A stretch of DNA of 64,000 bases, from contig WHVA01000176.1 in NCBI GenBank assembly GCA_015179125.1, positions 62,001 through 126,000 of the forward strand. Direction: 5' to 3'. The notes beneath the pieces were generated by a model. That model saw only the letters and a list, made by a program, of their open reading frames with translations, had not been told where the DNA came from and made no database searches. The position numbers and the translations under genes were made by a program. This DNA is from Gautieria morchelliformis (Eukaryota > Basidiomycota > Agaricomycetes > Gomphales > Gomphaceae). Of the stretch, positions 33,171-45,441 are shown one piece after another; the first letter of the stretch is position 1; every line of letters begins with the position of its first letter.

Positions 33171-33804
33171 TCGAACCTGAAGGTTCGAGTCGGGGATAAG
33201 ATGGAGTGGGCGGAACGTTATATCCAAGGCGATTGTGGAGGTCGTCAGCGTGGAGTCGTCAAAGGAGCTTCAGGAAGTGTCACAAAAGTGTGATATAAAG
33301 TACTATTTTGTCATGGGGAACATCTAGCAGCTCTGAGGATACACGATGCGAGTCATAGATGTGTGCTAGAGACATCTAGGATGGGCGCTGTGTTTGGGAG
33401 CATTAGCTAACAGAGGCCATAAGGCCAAAAGGACCTACAATGGCCGGCCATGACTGTTTTCCCCGCAGCTGGATATTCCTCGGAGCTCCGATCTCCAGCA
33501 AGGCACTCACCGCGTTTTAGGGCTTGGTGGCTGCGGTCGTATCCCGATCCGATATGACTTGAGCTAGGACTATAAACCAGGGTACTAGTTAGTAATGAGA
33601 TCCCACGATGCTGCCGGCCAGCCTGAACGTCCAAATACCCGGGAGTGACATCAATTCAAACCGATCATGTGTCTCAGATCGAGGATATTGGATCGTTGTT
33701 ACCCGGCATCCTCGATCACAAGCTTTAGTGCCGATATGCCTCAATAGGTCGAGCGCTTGGGCTTCGATCACGTGAGGTTGGCCCGGCACCGAGACTGGAG
33801 GCAT
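33171..33804. other. No gene recognised
   Basis: Spacer to the left of the AT-rich repeat. Short frames on both strands lack any domain, and nothing repeats elsewhere in the window. Confidence 0.4.
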
Positions 33805-34700
33805 AGTAAGGTTTTTTGGTCTGAAAAACTGTTCAAAAGTAAGGGCCTGTTCAGTGCCCAGAAACTGAAATCAGGCACCAGCCAAATTTCAGAAACTGAG
33901 GGAGTTTCCAGAAATCCGGAAATTTCAAAAACTCTGACCATTTGGTGACACTTTTTGAACGATTTCTGAAATCCTAGTTCAAAAACTCCTATATAGTTTC
34001 AGAAACTGCTTTTAGCTGTTTCTGCTTATCATATCAGAAACTGCTCAAGGCTTGCTGGCATGGTCATTATAAGCTTGAGTCAATTTATGTCATAAGCCCA
34101 CCATTCAAAGGCACCCACACTATTATACATGTTGTGTCACCCCACATGCAGTCCCACCATGTCATGTCCGCCGCCCGCCACCCATCACCACACATCCTCC
34201 TACTGATCTGCCACTCTCTTATCAGGGCATTCACACCAACATGGTATCTACTTAACAATGGGAGTGAGCGTAAGAGGTGTAGTATGGCAGTCGCTGTTGA
34301 GGTAAGGGGAGCCAACGAGCTGTACTCACTGCAGGAGGCGATGGGCAGGGATAGTAAGTAACTAGTCATATGACAGTACTGAGTACTGATCAGCCGACAT
34401 GTAGAGCTGGCCTTAGCAAGCAGTTTTCAGAAATTGTAGAAATTTGTGCATTCAGTGGCACATCAATTTCCAAAACAGCTTAAAAACCAAAACTACTTTT
34501 GGAAAATGGAATGGTTTCTGGGCACCAAACAGGCCCTAAAGATTTTCCAAAAAATCTTAGTGTTTTTTATGTAAAAAAAACTTCAATAAAATTTCAGGTT
34601 TTTTAAAGCTTTCTCAATCCCAAAAAAGTGTGATAAAATTGTAAAAAAAAAAGTGCAAAAAACTTTAAAGAAACAAAGAAAAATTCAAAGCTTTTTTAGA
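33805..34700. repeat. AT-rich repeat, copy split by a MITE (partner 7085-7440)
   Basis: Left and right flanks of the MITE at 33843-34536 together match the uninterrupted copy at 7085-7440, through TTTTTTGGTCTGAAAAA on the left and AAGATTTTCCAAAAAAT, TTTTTTATGTAAAAAAA on the right. Confidence 0.65.
33843..34536. mobile_element. MITE, PIF/Harbinger (Tourist-like), with TAA target duplication
   Basis: Left end GGGCCTGTTCAGTGCCCAG and the inverted right end GGGCCTGTTTGGTGCCCAG agree at 21 of 23 terminal bases. The element is flanked by TAA on both sides (33840-33842 and 34537-34539), the target preference of PIF/Harbinger. At 694 bp it has no transposase. The inner sequence repeats CAGAAACTG words. 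Confidence 0.88.
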
Positions 34701-34789
34701 ATTTCATGGATCAAGAAACTCTGTGAAAATCAAGGTTTTTTATTGGTTTTTTATGGGTTTTTTATCAGTTTCTTTTTCTCAAATCTGAC

Positions 34790-36770
34790 AGTCAGTCAAG
34801 TCAACCCATGGCTAGCCCTTCTGGGCAGCCTTGGTATCCTAGCGAGCCACACGAATCACATTGTGAGGATGGTCAGGGCATGGACCTTATTGAAGATAGT
34901 GGGCATATCTCACCAGCTGAGGTGAGCCTCATTTTAATTTGATTTATTTCCCCAACCATGTACTATAAGTGTGAAACATTAGGACAATAACCAATTCATG
35001 GGTTATGACATCAATTTAGATGCTTCCAGTGACAACCAGCCTGGCTCCCCCACATCCCCACGTCACTCAGTTGTCATCGTTGATGAGACAGAACAAGCAG
35101 CCAAAGCACTCGGTCTTGAACTCCTATTTGATGGAGAGGCCAATGAAAATTTCTTTGATGATCCTCCAGATGCCCTCTGGATGCATGACAGTAACCCCTT
35201 TGAAGCTGAGCATGGACCAGGCAGCCTGGCAACTCATCCTCAGCAATGAGTTCTGGGGGCAACAGCATAGATGAGCCATTTCAACTGCACGCTTCCAAAT
35301 GGCATTAGAAGTGCCACCCACTATGCATTTAGATGTGTACAAAGATGCGCATCAACATTGGTTTGTCCGCATGTTCCTACTCCTTGTTTGCTTCCTTCAC
35401 ACTAAACACCACTTGTCGTTCTGAGCATGTGCTTTACTCTTATGGAGTGTCAGGGCCATGTTCCTTCTAATGGGAGCCATTGCATTTGATGATCCCATGT
35501 CTACCACACTGGGAACAGCATTCACACATCTCAGGCTGGAGGATCGATTCTCACTCCTTCTCAGTTGTCCAAACTGCTGGTCAGTTTGTGGTCCCCCACT
35601 TCCAAGTCTGAGGCTCGAAGATCAAGGCTGGTGTCATGGTTGCAACATGATCTTGTACGCTGGCATCTTGGAATCGTACTATGAGAAAGACCTTAGATCT
35701 CATTCTCACTTCAAGAAGGCACCAAAACCTAAGGTAGTTGTACCCTCCTCATCTCTTCCACAGTTACTTGCAGAATTTTTGGCATGCCCTGGCATGGAAG
35801 ACCAAGTAGACACTAGTGTTCTCACACCCCCAGACCAAACACTTACTTGGTGATATGGGATGGGGTTCTATGGAAGGAGATATGAGGTGTAGACAGTGAA
35901 CTTTTCTTTGGGCCTTGGGAGGATGATGAGCTTTGTATAGCAGGAGCATGCACATTAGATTGGTAGGTGTTATATACAATCAGATTCCATTGTTGTTGGC
36001 CATGCCAGGTTCCAGGCACAGTGCAGTGACCTTTCTCCCAGTCACTCGTCTGGTGTAATTTCATTCTCTATTGCTAAATTGCCAGTGGAAATCAAGTGAG
36101 TAAGATAGCTTGATATAGTTGGAATACTTGAATTGCATTTCAGATATCAAGTTGGGAATATGTTCATCCCAACCATGACTGCTGGTCCCATGGAACCCAC
36201 TGCTGACCAGTTGCAGTATCAAGTTGAAGTTGTGGTTGACGACCTTGAACTTTTATACATGAGGGGTGTTCTAATCAAAACTCCCAGGTTTCCCAAAGGT
36301 TTTTTCTCCTCTTTTAGACCTCTAACATAATTTCAACCATATTTTTCTCAGGTTGAGTGGTGCGATTCATATACATAGGTATCATATGTGATCATCCAGC
36401 TGCTGTGAAAACAAGAGTGTTTGCTGATCATGGCCATTCAAGTTCCCCATGCACTCAATGCTGCATGACCCGAGATGACTTATTTTCAGAGGAATCCTTG
36501 TGTAATGGTAATGTCATTTATACACCACTGATTGTAAGTAGAATCTCATATATTTTCTGGTTTCCTCCTTGGTTTCCCCAAGAAAGACCCTTGCATCCAT
36601 CATAGCAATGCATACAAGTATGCATCAAAGAAAACTCATGAACTGCAGGAGAGGTTTTTCAAGCAAACCAGCACGTGGTGGTATGAGTTCGCAAAGCTCC
36701 CTTATTTCAATGCAGTCCAGATGACTGTGGTTGACCCTATACACAATCTCCTTACTGGTGCATGATTCTG
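34790..36770 (+). mobile_element. Tnp2-type (CACTA-like) transposase relic
   Basis: Plus-strand pieces follow the order of the long Tnp2 transposases of mushrooms. An N-terminal acidic part (34808-34918) is followed by a GTGAGC intron and GYDINLDASSDN (35000). A finger-like stretch comes next (35458-35853) with LLMGAIAFDDP, CPNCWSVC and FKKAPKPK, then LPQLLAEFLACPGMEDQVD. WDGVLWKEI and FFGPWEDDELC lie near 35860-35940. Near 36390-36500 is CDHPAAVKTRVFADHGH with PCTQC and FSEESL, and near 36640-36765 is WWYEFAKLPYFN with VDPIHNLL. Stops, frame changes and introns split these pieces. The catalytic C-terminal part is not seen; the relic ends where a solo LTR begins at 36828. No terminal inverted repeats were found. 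Confidence 0.8.
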
Positions 36771-36827
36771 CTCTTTAATGGTTTTTGAATATTCACATAT
36801 TACTTGAGGTGTGTGTTGGGTGCAGAT

Positions 36828-38070
36828 TGTCAAGATTGGTTTTCAGGCATTAATATCGTGTATTAGTGAACACAGCGAATGCCTGAATAACTTGTGCGAA
36901 TAAGTATGCCATTCAGCGAATAGGTGAACCAATGAATGTTCAAAGGTAAGAGGGTTTGCCTAAACGGGGCCCACCCTATCTACAGTCGTAGCGAAATGGC
37001 CCGTGGCTCTTGACAATGTAATGTGCAAGGTCTCATGGAAGGGCTGTCTAAGTAGCGACAATCCCTTCGCCAACAGCGCAGAAAATAGTTTGAAGGCTTA
37101 GGTAGCGAAGAAGAAGTATGAGAACTCACCAGTGGTGCCTAAGTCTTCTGCTAGTCGAAGATGGAGATCTCCAAGAGAAGGCTTAAGATGATGGCCACAG
37201 CGAGGTCAAATTTGCACAAGGTGAACGACGTATGATTATTGAACTGGGGAATATACATGCGAATGTAAACTACTTATATCGAATGCTCGTAAGGTATCAG
37301 CGAATAGGAAAGAAGCCATTGCAAGTCAGGGTTGGATAGGGGTGCGCAGTCATGATACAACATAGATGAAATAAACATACAATAGAATGAGAGAAGAGGG
37401 AGAACATGAAATGATGGAGGGTGAAGGTGGCGAAGACACCTATGTATGAAATCATGTCTTGGGGCCCGCATATACCCTGCCCTGCACGGGTTCTTCATCT
37501 ACTGGGTTGATCCCACATGACCCACGGGTAGGACGTCCCGCGAACGCACCCTGCTCATATGAACACCAAAAGGGGGTTGGATTGAGAAGCTGATGGAGTT
37601 ACTGACGAGCCATTCTGCCAGATCGGGATGTCGATCGTGGTTTGATGGTGTGCCTGTTGGTGAATGATGCGAGCAGCGAATGGCCATTCAGCGAAATGCG
37701 AGGAAGGGCCAGTGGAGATGACATAGGGCAGGAGTGGTCGAGGTGGAGGGCGAAGACGAGCGAAGACGGAGGAGGAGTAGCGAAAGAGGAAATGGGGATA
37801 ACAAGGTGCAGGAAATACACAGGTCATGACAATCCAATTACCCGAATGCCATCGGAAGAGGGTTGCGCAGAGGAGATGGTAGACCCAGCGATGATGCCGA
37901 GTCAGTCCAAAGACGTCGATTGTGCGTTTGACGGCGTGGCTATGGTAATTGGCGCGAACAGCGAGAATTTGTTGCCGAACATGGCAATGGCGATCAGAAA
38001 GAACACGAAGGTGGAGTGAGAAAATAGGAAAACTGAGCATCTGAGTATGGGAAATAAATGCGTCATGACA
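36828..38070 (-). mobile_element. Solo LTR, TGTCATGA family, with target duplication
   Basis: On the plus strand it reads TGTCAAGATTGG to GCGTCATGACA, the reverse of the 4813-6079 copy. It is flanked by CAGAT on both sides (36823-36827 and 38071-38075). At 1243 bp it has two diverged 5' units and no gene. Confidence 0.92.
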
Positions 38071-38616
38071 CAGATATGCTCCTGCACCAAATCCAAGCAT
38101 AATATATTCAAATCGTCATATGGTGCTCCAATTCTTTCTCATTTTGTTCTCCTGTTATGCATCCACTTTCATGATTCTTTTCGAATTTGTTGAGTCACTC
38201 CTGAATTTTCTATTTCATTTTGTTATTCCTGTTTTCACAGGCGGCTCTGCCCAGCAGAGTTTGAAACGACTTCGTTGGGTGCTAAAGGGCCGGCTCTAGG
38301 TATATGCGGTTTCAGACACATTCCGCCCCTCTTTCAGTGACAACAAATTCACTGAAAGAGGTGAGTAGTTAATATTGCTTCTTCTACATCATGTTGACCC
38401 AAAATCATGTAGTGAATTTAATTCTAGGTATTGTATCAATATAACAGTGACAACAAATTCACTGAAAGAGTGAATTTAATTCTAGCTTTCTAAAACCTCC
38501 AACGATCCTTCCCTGCCATAACCCTGAGTTGCTACAGTGTGATCAAGAACCACTGGTAAGCTACATGGATCATAGGGCATGCACTAAGATCCAAAGCCTC
38601 AAGAGTCAGCTGTGAA
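38071..38616 (-). repeat. LTR-like end of the minus-strand Copia relic, with hairpin doublet
   Basis: The word CAGTGACAACAAATTCACTG appears at 38335 and again at 38445, each able to fold as a hairpin and 110 bp apart. The same arrangement is in the LTRs of the Copia element at 45137-56276, and this stretch lies just beyond the pol relic of the same family, so it is probably the remains of its LTR. Exact ends are not visible. Confidence 0.5.
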
Positions 38617-39548
38617 CTAGATCTGGTACATGAGCATCTTAACAGTGTGAGTCGACTCTGCTAGCCTATTTGTTTGGATTGGTAATTTGCTTCTATAGTT
38701 CAAAATGCCTGTGTTTGTTAGCCAGCCAGGAAAACAGGTTGGAGAACCTGCTGGTGGATATCTCTCTGCAGACACATACAAGTGCTTGGGCACTGTTTTT
38801 CTGCCCGCCATCATGAGCTTTAGCCAGACTGCATGCTGAACAGACTTGGTCCACAAGAAATTTGGCAGCCCTACTGTGAGGTGCATCGCCCATGCATACT
38901 CCAGCAGGGTCCAGTTCAAATGCTCTGACACACCATTCTCCTCTGGCATGTCATGGACAGTAAGACTTCTGACTGTTCCTTTTGATTTCAGGTGGTCTGT
39001 GAATTGTACTCCCCTCTGCAGTTGGTGTGCAGTCTTTTGATCTTCACACCATGCTGCATCTTGATCCAGGCCTCCTACTGCTTATAGCAGCTGAAGGCGT
39101 TGCTTTTCTTTGCCATTGGCACTAGGTAAGTCTATCTGTTATGATTGTCAGTGAAGCTGATGAAGTATTATTTGCAGTCATAACTCTGGGGGTTCACAGG
39201 CCCCCATACATCTGGATGGACTTTTTCAATGAAGTTAGCAGCCCACCATCCCATCCACTTCTGCAGGACAGGTTTGTGTGTTGGCTTGGCTTGTGCACAT
39301 GCCATGCAAAAGCCCAGCTGGCTCAACAAGTCAATGTCAAGCCCTGTGATCATGGTGTCTTGGATGAGCTTCTGGGTGGCTTGTGAGGAGATATGCCCCA
39401 TACGATGGTGCAGCTCATCCAGTGTAAGTGGTTTGTGTGCTGCATTCGCTGCTGCGGCCATGGTCTTATGCTCTACTTTGTAGAGCCCATTCGAGAGCAG
39501 GACCTGCCCAAACAGTGTCCCCCTCACATTCTGAATCAAGCACTTCCT

Positions 39549-40534
39549 TGTCAAGGTTGGATTTTAGGTGTTAATATCGTGTATTAGTGAACACAGTGAA
39601 TGCCCGAATGACTTGTGCAATGAAGTGTGTAATTTGGCAAATAAGATGAAGCCAATAAATGTTTAGAAGGTAAGAGGGCTACCCGAACGGGACTCACCCT
39701 ATCTACAGTCGTAGCAAAATAGCCCGTGATACTTGACGATGTAACGTACAAGGTCTCATGGAAAGGTTGTCTGGTAGTAACAATCCTTTCGCCAGCGAAG
39801 GTGCTCCTTCGGAGCCCTTCGCTGACAGCACCAACAATGGTATGAAGACTGAAGTAGTGAAGGTGAAGTACGAAAACTCACCAGTGGTGCTTAAGTCCTC
39901 CTCTGGTCTAAGATAGTGGTCTTATACAGGAGGGCTCAAGACAATAGTCACAGTGAAGTCAAGCTTTTGCACAAGATAGACATATGATAATTGAACTGGG
40001 GAATATACATGTGAATGTAAACTACTTATACTGAATGCTCATATGATATCAGTGAATAGGAAAGAGGCCGTCAAGAGTCAGGATTGGATAGGGGTGCGCA
40101 GTCAGGATACAAATAGATGAAACACATATACAATGGAGGAAAGGAGGAGTGCAAACATGAAACAACAGGGGGGAGAGAGGACAAAGGTACCTATGTAAGA
40201 AAACACACCTTGAGACCTGCATACATGTTACCCTACACGGACTCTTGGTCTGCTGGGTTGATTCCACACGATCTATGGTAGGATGTCCCGAATGCATTCT
40301 GGCCATAGGAACACCCAAAGGGGGTTGAGTTGGGAAGATGATGGGGCCAGTGATGGACCATCATGCTGGGTAAAGGATGCCAATTGTGTTTGATGGCATG
40401 CCTGCTGGCGAATGATGTGAGTAGTGAATGGCCGTTCAGCAAAATCAGTGAAGAGTGAATGGAGCGAATGTAGAGGTGGAGGGATGGAAGGGAAAATGGA
40501 GGTAACTGGATACAGGAATAAATGAGTCATGACA
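39549..40534 (-). mobile_element. Solo LTR, TGTCATGA family, one-unit form
   Basis: Runs TGTCAAGGTTGG to GAGTCATGACA on the plus strand, and is flanked by TTCCT on both sides (39544-39548 and 40535-40539). Its 986-bp length fits a single 5' unit rather than the tandem pair in the longer copies. Confidence 0.9.
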
Positions 40535-40800
40535 TTCCTCATCTCTTCTTAAGTAAGAAGAAAGTGGACCTCTATTCAGAACGAATGGAGTGCCTTGGCC
40601 ACATCATAGACGGCCAAGGCATGCACACAGATGCAGACAAAATGCAATGCATCTGCAAATGGAGGAGACCCAGGATGTTCAATAATGTCGAATGCTTCCT
40701 TGGCCTCATCCAATACCTGGCACATTACCTGCCAGATGTGAGCACATACATGACCCTGTTATCGGGATGCATGTGCAATAACCGGCCGTTCAAATAGACC
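40535..40800 (+). mobile_element. Ty3/gypsy reverse transcriptase fragment
   Basis: A plus-strand stretch reads LFLSKKKVDLYSERMECLGH and GMHTDADKMQCI, with FLGLIQYLAHYLPDVS. This is the connection between reverse transcriptase and RNase H in a Ty3 element. Its orientation is opposite to the surrounding Copia relic. Fossil fragment. Confidence 0.8.
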
Positions 40801-41254
40801 TAACTGGGTAAGTGGATTCTGTTGCATATGACAACCCATGCTTTTAAGATGGCAACCAGAGGAGTCTCACAAACAATTCACCCTCAGGTAAGTTCTGAGT
40901 ACAGTGGAACCTAACCCCAATTTACAGGTCACAATTCTTAGGACATTCCTGATAAGGATGTGTTTTGGCATGACTTTCTAATGCCTGCTATGAAGGACAA
41001 ACTATTTGGGTGTTCATTTAATATGGGGGAAGATGATGATGGGAAGCTGCCTTCAACTGTCATCTACCTGGACTCTGGGGGGAGGATGCTGATGTGTGGA
41101 GACCTGAGCATTTCATACCATTGCAGAGTGGTTCTTTAGCTGGTATGTCTCTTTGTATTATACTCTCTCACATGATTAATACCTTCAACAGAACCAAGTA
41201 ACTGGCTGCATCACAGCACCTCAGGGACACCAGGGTAAACATGAGGACAGGGAA
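40801..41254. other. Unidentified insert in the Copia relic
   Basis: Joined to the Ty3 fragment on its left and to Copia protease on its right. A plus-strand stretch near 40960-41130 (VFWHDFLMPAMKDKLFGCSF) reads as protein-like, but I do not recognise it. Confidence 0.35.
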
Positions 41255-42267
41255 TTAGAGCATGTCCCACAGGGTAATGTGCATCATTGTCTTCCCATTA
41301 GGGGTACCTATCCTCATGTTCCCTATCCCTGTGGCCTTGAAGATGGTCTTATCCATGGCATTGATCGTGCATGGTGTGATTTCTTTGAAGGTAATGAGGC
41401 AGTGCCTGTTAGGTGACATGTGGCCTGATGCACCCAAGTTGTAGATGTCAACTTTCTGTCCCATCAATGGACTTGTTCCCAGCACAAGCTTGGTCCCTGC
41501 AAAGTAGGTGTGAAGGCAAATTCCTTGCCCTCTGTTGCTGTGTTCACTGATACGCCTCCCTTCTTATCCTCTTCCTTTTTATCTTTCTTCTTGGCTTTAG
41601 AATGGCAGTCGGCCTTTATATGGCCCTTCTTCCTGCACTTCCCGCATTCCACACCGGTCTTCATGGCGCTGGAGGTACCACCACATGCTTGGGATTTCCC
41701 ACAGCCCTTTGCTGCAGCAAGAGCATTCTCACTCCCTTTCAGCTGTTTCTCCTTGATGGTGAGTCGCTTGAACTTGTCAACTAGCGTGCTGATCACCTGA
41801 TCTGGCTCCAGCTTGGCCTTCCATACACCGCAGATGTAATCACATTGATGAGGGGGCAATATGACTTAGGGAGAAAGCCAAGGATGACAGTGACCAGGTC
41901 ATCATTGGTGAGTCCAGTGTTCATCCCTGCAAGTTGTGCTTGCATTCTCATGAGGGTCTCTAAGTGCATGCAGACGTCAGACTTGTCCTTGCACTTCAAC
42001 TCGTACATCTGGGGCCGTGTGTCCACTTTAATGGTGAGTGCCTTTGCCTCATGCTTCACACACATGGCATCCCAGGCCTCCTTCACTGTGGTCAGGTTCC
42101 AGACCTCAATGAGGACACTGTCAGGGTCTGTGGTAAAGATTTTGGCCATGATCATGGCCTCTTGCTTGTTGTAGTCATCCCAGCATTTTTCTATGGTTTC
42201 CACCTCCTCTTCCTCCTTATCTGTTAAAATGTGGCCATCAGGATAGGTGGGGATGGGGGGAGGATCC

Positions 42268-42964
42268 TGACCGAATACCTGGATGAGATGTGGTATGACT
42301 TGGTAGATGTATGATTCAAGCTTTCAAGTAAAGCTGAATCGAGGGTGGATTTGAGAAATATTGGTCTAAGGGTTTTGTAGAAGGTGTATGTAGTAGATCG
42401 AATATGTGCAGGTTTATATGCGTCAAGATGAACAGATTCTTGGAAAGTTATGAGCTCAATTGACTAGTAGTCTAGTGTACACATGGCAGCTATTTAACTA
42501 TTGCGTAGAGTGAGCTAGGACGGAATAGGTGTGACCGGCACGACTGGGTACATGTGTGAGGCTTGGGCTATGGGGTTTGGGATGCCGGTTGCTGCAGTGT
42601 GTACATACTCTATCTACCGAATGGGAGGGAGAGCATATGGTATTGGTATCAGAAGTAAGTGATGTGTAAAATAGAAGGGAAAGGTAGGAAGGAAAGGTGC
42701 GTGCATGGCAGGCTAGCCGTCATGCCACTCCACGGATCAGACGGTCTCAGGCTCAGGGATGGGTTCGTGGCTTGCTGTATCGACCATTGATCCGTGGTTC
42801 TATAAAGTGGTGAGATTGTGGAGCATGTGGGTATGTGTGGGCTTAGGAAGTCATGTATGGGCTGGTAAGGATCGGATGGCTGGTGTGAACATGTGTATGC
42901 GGTGTGGATCAGAGGTGGGAGAAGACTGTGATGTTTTGGATGGGCGATGATTATATTTGTAACA
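42268..42964 (-). mobile_element. Solo LTR, 697 bp, separate family
   Basis: Plus strand TGACCGAATACC to ATATTTGTAACA, so the minus strand reads TGTTACAAATAT to GGTATTCGGTCA. It is flanked by GATCC on both sides (42263-42267 and 42965-42969) and cuts the Gag gene of the Copia relic. The strand is inferred from the TGTTA-type start. No coding region. Confidence 0.85.
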
Positions 42965-43071
42965 GATCCAAGCAGCCCCATACAAGTGTCATTTTGCACC
43001 ACAGGTCGATGCCAGCATGGCTAGGGTTCTTCCATGTGCCCCAGTTCGTGCTGTCCCTGGCCAGCTTAGTG

Positions 43072-43560
43072 TAAGGGCAACCCTGGCTGGTTGTGGAGAT
43101 CACACTACCACACAACTGACAAGGGGAAATCCAAAGTATGTATAAATGAATAGAGTATACAAGAGAGGGGATCCTCACCTGACAAGGGGAAATCCAAAGA
43201 GAAAAGTCTAAGGACCCCCAATGTCAGCGAGCCCGTATTATACTACCTGCGCAGCCAGGGACAACACTTGGCACCCACCATCAACCCTGCATCCCCCTGA
43301 CCTCCCTGACCCTTGATCAACCCTTGATGCCACCTATTATGCGAGTCGCTTGATTTCCGACACTGTTCCAAGAGTGGAAGTTGGAAATTGGAGTGCAACT
43401 GGCAAGGCGAACAGAACTGGTGGAAGTTCTCCCAGAAGCGGAATAATTTCCAAAAGCGGAGGCAGAGATGGGATCGGAACCGGAACCGGAGTCGGAAATG
43501 GAGTCAGAACTGGGTGTGGTGTCGGAACTGGGGGTGGAAAACAGGGTGTCCCCTGACACT
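43072..43560 (+). mobile_element. hAT transposon 5' end fragment C
   Basis: This aligns base by base, in reverse orientation, with 19575-19090 of hAT relic A: the terminus TGTAAGGGCAACCCTGG, two GACAAGGGGAAATCCAAAG copies, and the start of the transposase with its Glu/Ser-rich repeat. It ends abruptly at about 43560, at CCCCTGACACT. The shared start at TGTAAGGG, after unrelated flanks, marks the transposon's terminus. Confidence 0.8.
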
Positions 43561-45136
43561 TAGGGACAATGAACGACTTCATGGTGGAGGATGATGTGAC
43601 ATGCTCTGTGAGGCCCATAACCTGTTGGGTATGGGCACAGTAGCTATGTAGAAATGACTCAGTGAATGGGCAATTCACTGTAACAGTACTGTACCTATGT
43701 AGCAAGGTGGATGGTTGAAACTTTTTATTACATGTAGCTTCACCCATTTTATTCTCAGAATATAGAAAAGAAGAGGGTGAAAGTATATGGCAATTTTATT
43801 GTTGGGATATAAATAAATCTACTTTTGTCCCTCCCCAAGCGGTGGCTCTGCTGATGAGAATGCCTCTTTTGATTTTTACGCATCTTCTTATTTTTTCTAC
43901 CAACTTTTAATATGTACTATATCATTATAACTATTCATATTAATACTCCTTCTCATATATATTTCAAATATCTAGACAACTACTATTACTTCAGATTGTA
44001 GTCTAATACTCTCTCATTATAACTATTCATACTAATACTCCTACGCATATCTGTTAGAACTATCTGTCCAAGTATCTGTTACTCTATCTTGTAGTCTAAT
44101 ACTCTCTCATAAGTATATATATCTCCAAGATGTTTAAATATATACAGAATCTTCTAATAACATCTATTATTCTCCTTATAAATACTACTATATATTCCTA
44201 TATGTTGTTATTGATACTCTTGTAATATATATTATATACTCATATATGCTATATCACATGACCTTTTTGATTATCCTCCCTTGTAGGCAGCTTTGCATTG
44301 CTAGGCTCTGTGGTCCCACGGGACACAGGTGTCGCTGCCAAACTCCGTGTTTGGGAATAGAACACATAGTATGTGACAGAAGCGACCTGTGACTGTGGCT
44401 GGGGTCCAGCATGCATATCTGCATGAGCCTCCCACTGCTACAGATCCCAGTCATGACTCACCCTGTGACAACCTTTTTGCTATTTGCCTGGGTCTCATTC
44501 CTCCAGTATTTCAATAGATATAATGTTTCTGTCACCACGCCACACACCTCACACTGGCAGTCCACGGACCTCCCAGATCCATATGAGGCCTCAATATCAG
44601 AACTGCAGAAAGGTCTAGATCTGGGCAGGTCACTAGTGTTGACCTTATAGGTACCAGTACATGATTACTGCTCGCCCTGCAATGTGCTTATAATCAAGGT
44701 ACATCATTGAGGTGCTCTACAAAAGCCTGTTTCACCTCAGGCAGAATTTCAGTGACTCGCTGCTGCAGAGAATCTGCTTCCTGAACGGGCACATGAATTT
44801 CTGCACATGCTGATGCTCAAAGTGCCACGTCCGAACTGACTAGATCTGCTGTGTACCTGTCATCCTACCATCTGCTTCATGCCTTTCACTACCTCACAAC
44901 CAAACTTTACATGTCTTTGCCCTTGTTCCCACCATTGTAGGTACACTGTCTATAGCTGGGCAGCGATGAGCTGCCGCCCGGATTGTGTTCTTTTGTCAGC
45001 TCCTATGGCAGTGTATACTAGCACTTGATACTGGTGACTTATATACTTATAATTTGAACTTCTAAGCAGTGATTTGGACACTGATGGGAAGTGCCTAATT
45101 GTACTGTTCATAGTCATTTTGTTTACATCATCATCA
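43561..45136. other. Spacer: single CAGTGA hairpin, AT-rich tandem repeat, no gene
   Basis: At 43658 there is one CTCAGTGAATGGGCAATTCACTG hairpin of the type found in the nearby Copia LTRs. From about 43900 to 44250 the sequence is AT-rich with a repeat of about 90 bp (TCATTATAACTATTCATA followed by TAATACTCCT, at 43922 and 44016). The rest (44260-45136) holds no recognisable coding region. Confidence 0.45.
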
Positions 45137-45441
45137 TATTGAGATTAGAAGGATAGCGGGGGTAAGTGGAGAACACAGGGTCGTGTCCGACGCACAGACT
45201 GGTAGTTAGGAAGCCACAGTCATGCTCGAACGTGGCAGTATATTACTCAGACAGTTTTCTAATTGTACCTCAGTGAATTGCCCATTCACTGAGGTACGTA
45301 CCGTTTCAGTATACCGAGACGTGTGGTAGCTTATACTATGTCTATAGCACCTTCGTCTCTAGGTACAGTAATAACATGCGCTCAGTGAATTTCCCATTCA
45401 CTGGGCACCTTCTTCTCTAGTCTACTGTGCTACTTACAACA
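45137..45441 (+). repeat. Left LTR of the older Copia element, with hairpin doublet
   Basis: Starts TATTGAGATTAG and ends CTTACAACA. Hairpins based on CTCAGTGAAT lie at 45269-45293 (loop TGCCC) and at 45381-45405, 112 bp apart. Confidence 0.75.

Larger units (their letters stand above)
38617..43071 (-). mobile_element. Copia relic, minus strand, with later insertions
   Basis: Parts on the minus strand are Gag (43071-42965 and 42267-41470, ending in the zinc knuckle CGKCRKKGHIKADC), protease (41485-41255, YNLGASGHM and FKATGIGNMRIG), pre-integrase (39554-39168, LDELHHRMGHISSQAT) and integrase end (38949-38617, ENGVSEHLNWTLLEYAWAM). It is closely related to the Copia element at 45137-56276. 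Solo LTRs at 42268 and 39549 and a foreign stretch at 40535-41254 interrupt it. Fossil with several breaks. Confidence 0.85.

Noticed and set aside
42268-42964. Host promoter or intron in the Copia Gag
   Set aside because: TG...CA ends and the GATCC target duplicate show it is a solo LTR.
45137-45441. LTR start moved to the inner TG at 45140
   Set aside because: Aligning with the solo LTR at 49153 (TGTTGAGA) shows the homologous start is TATTGAGA at 45137, with the first dinucleotide changed.
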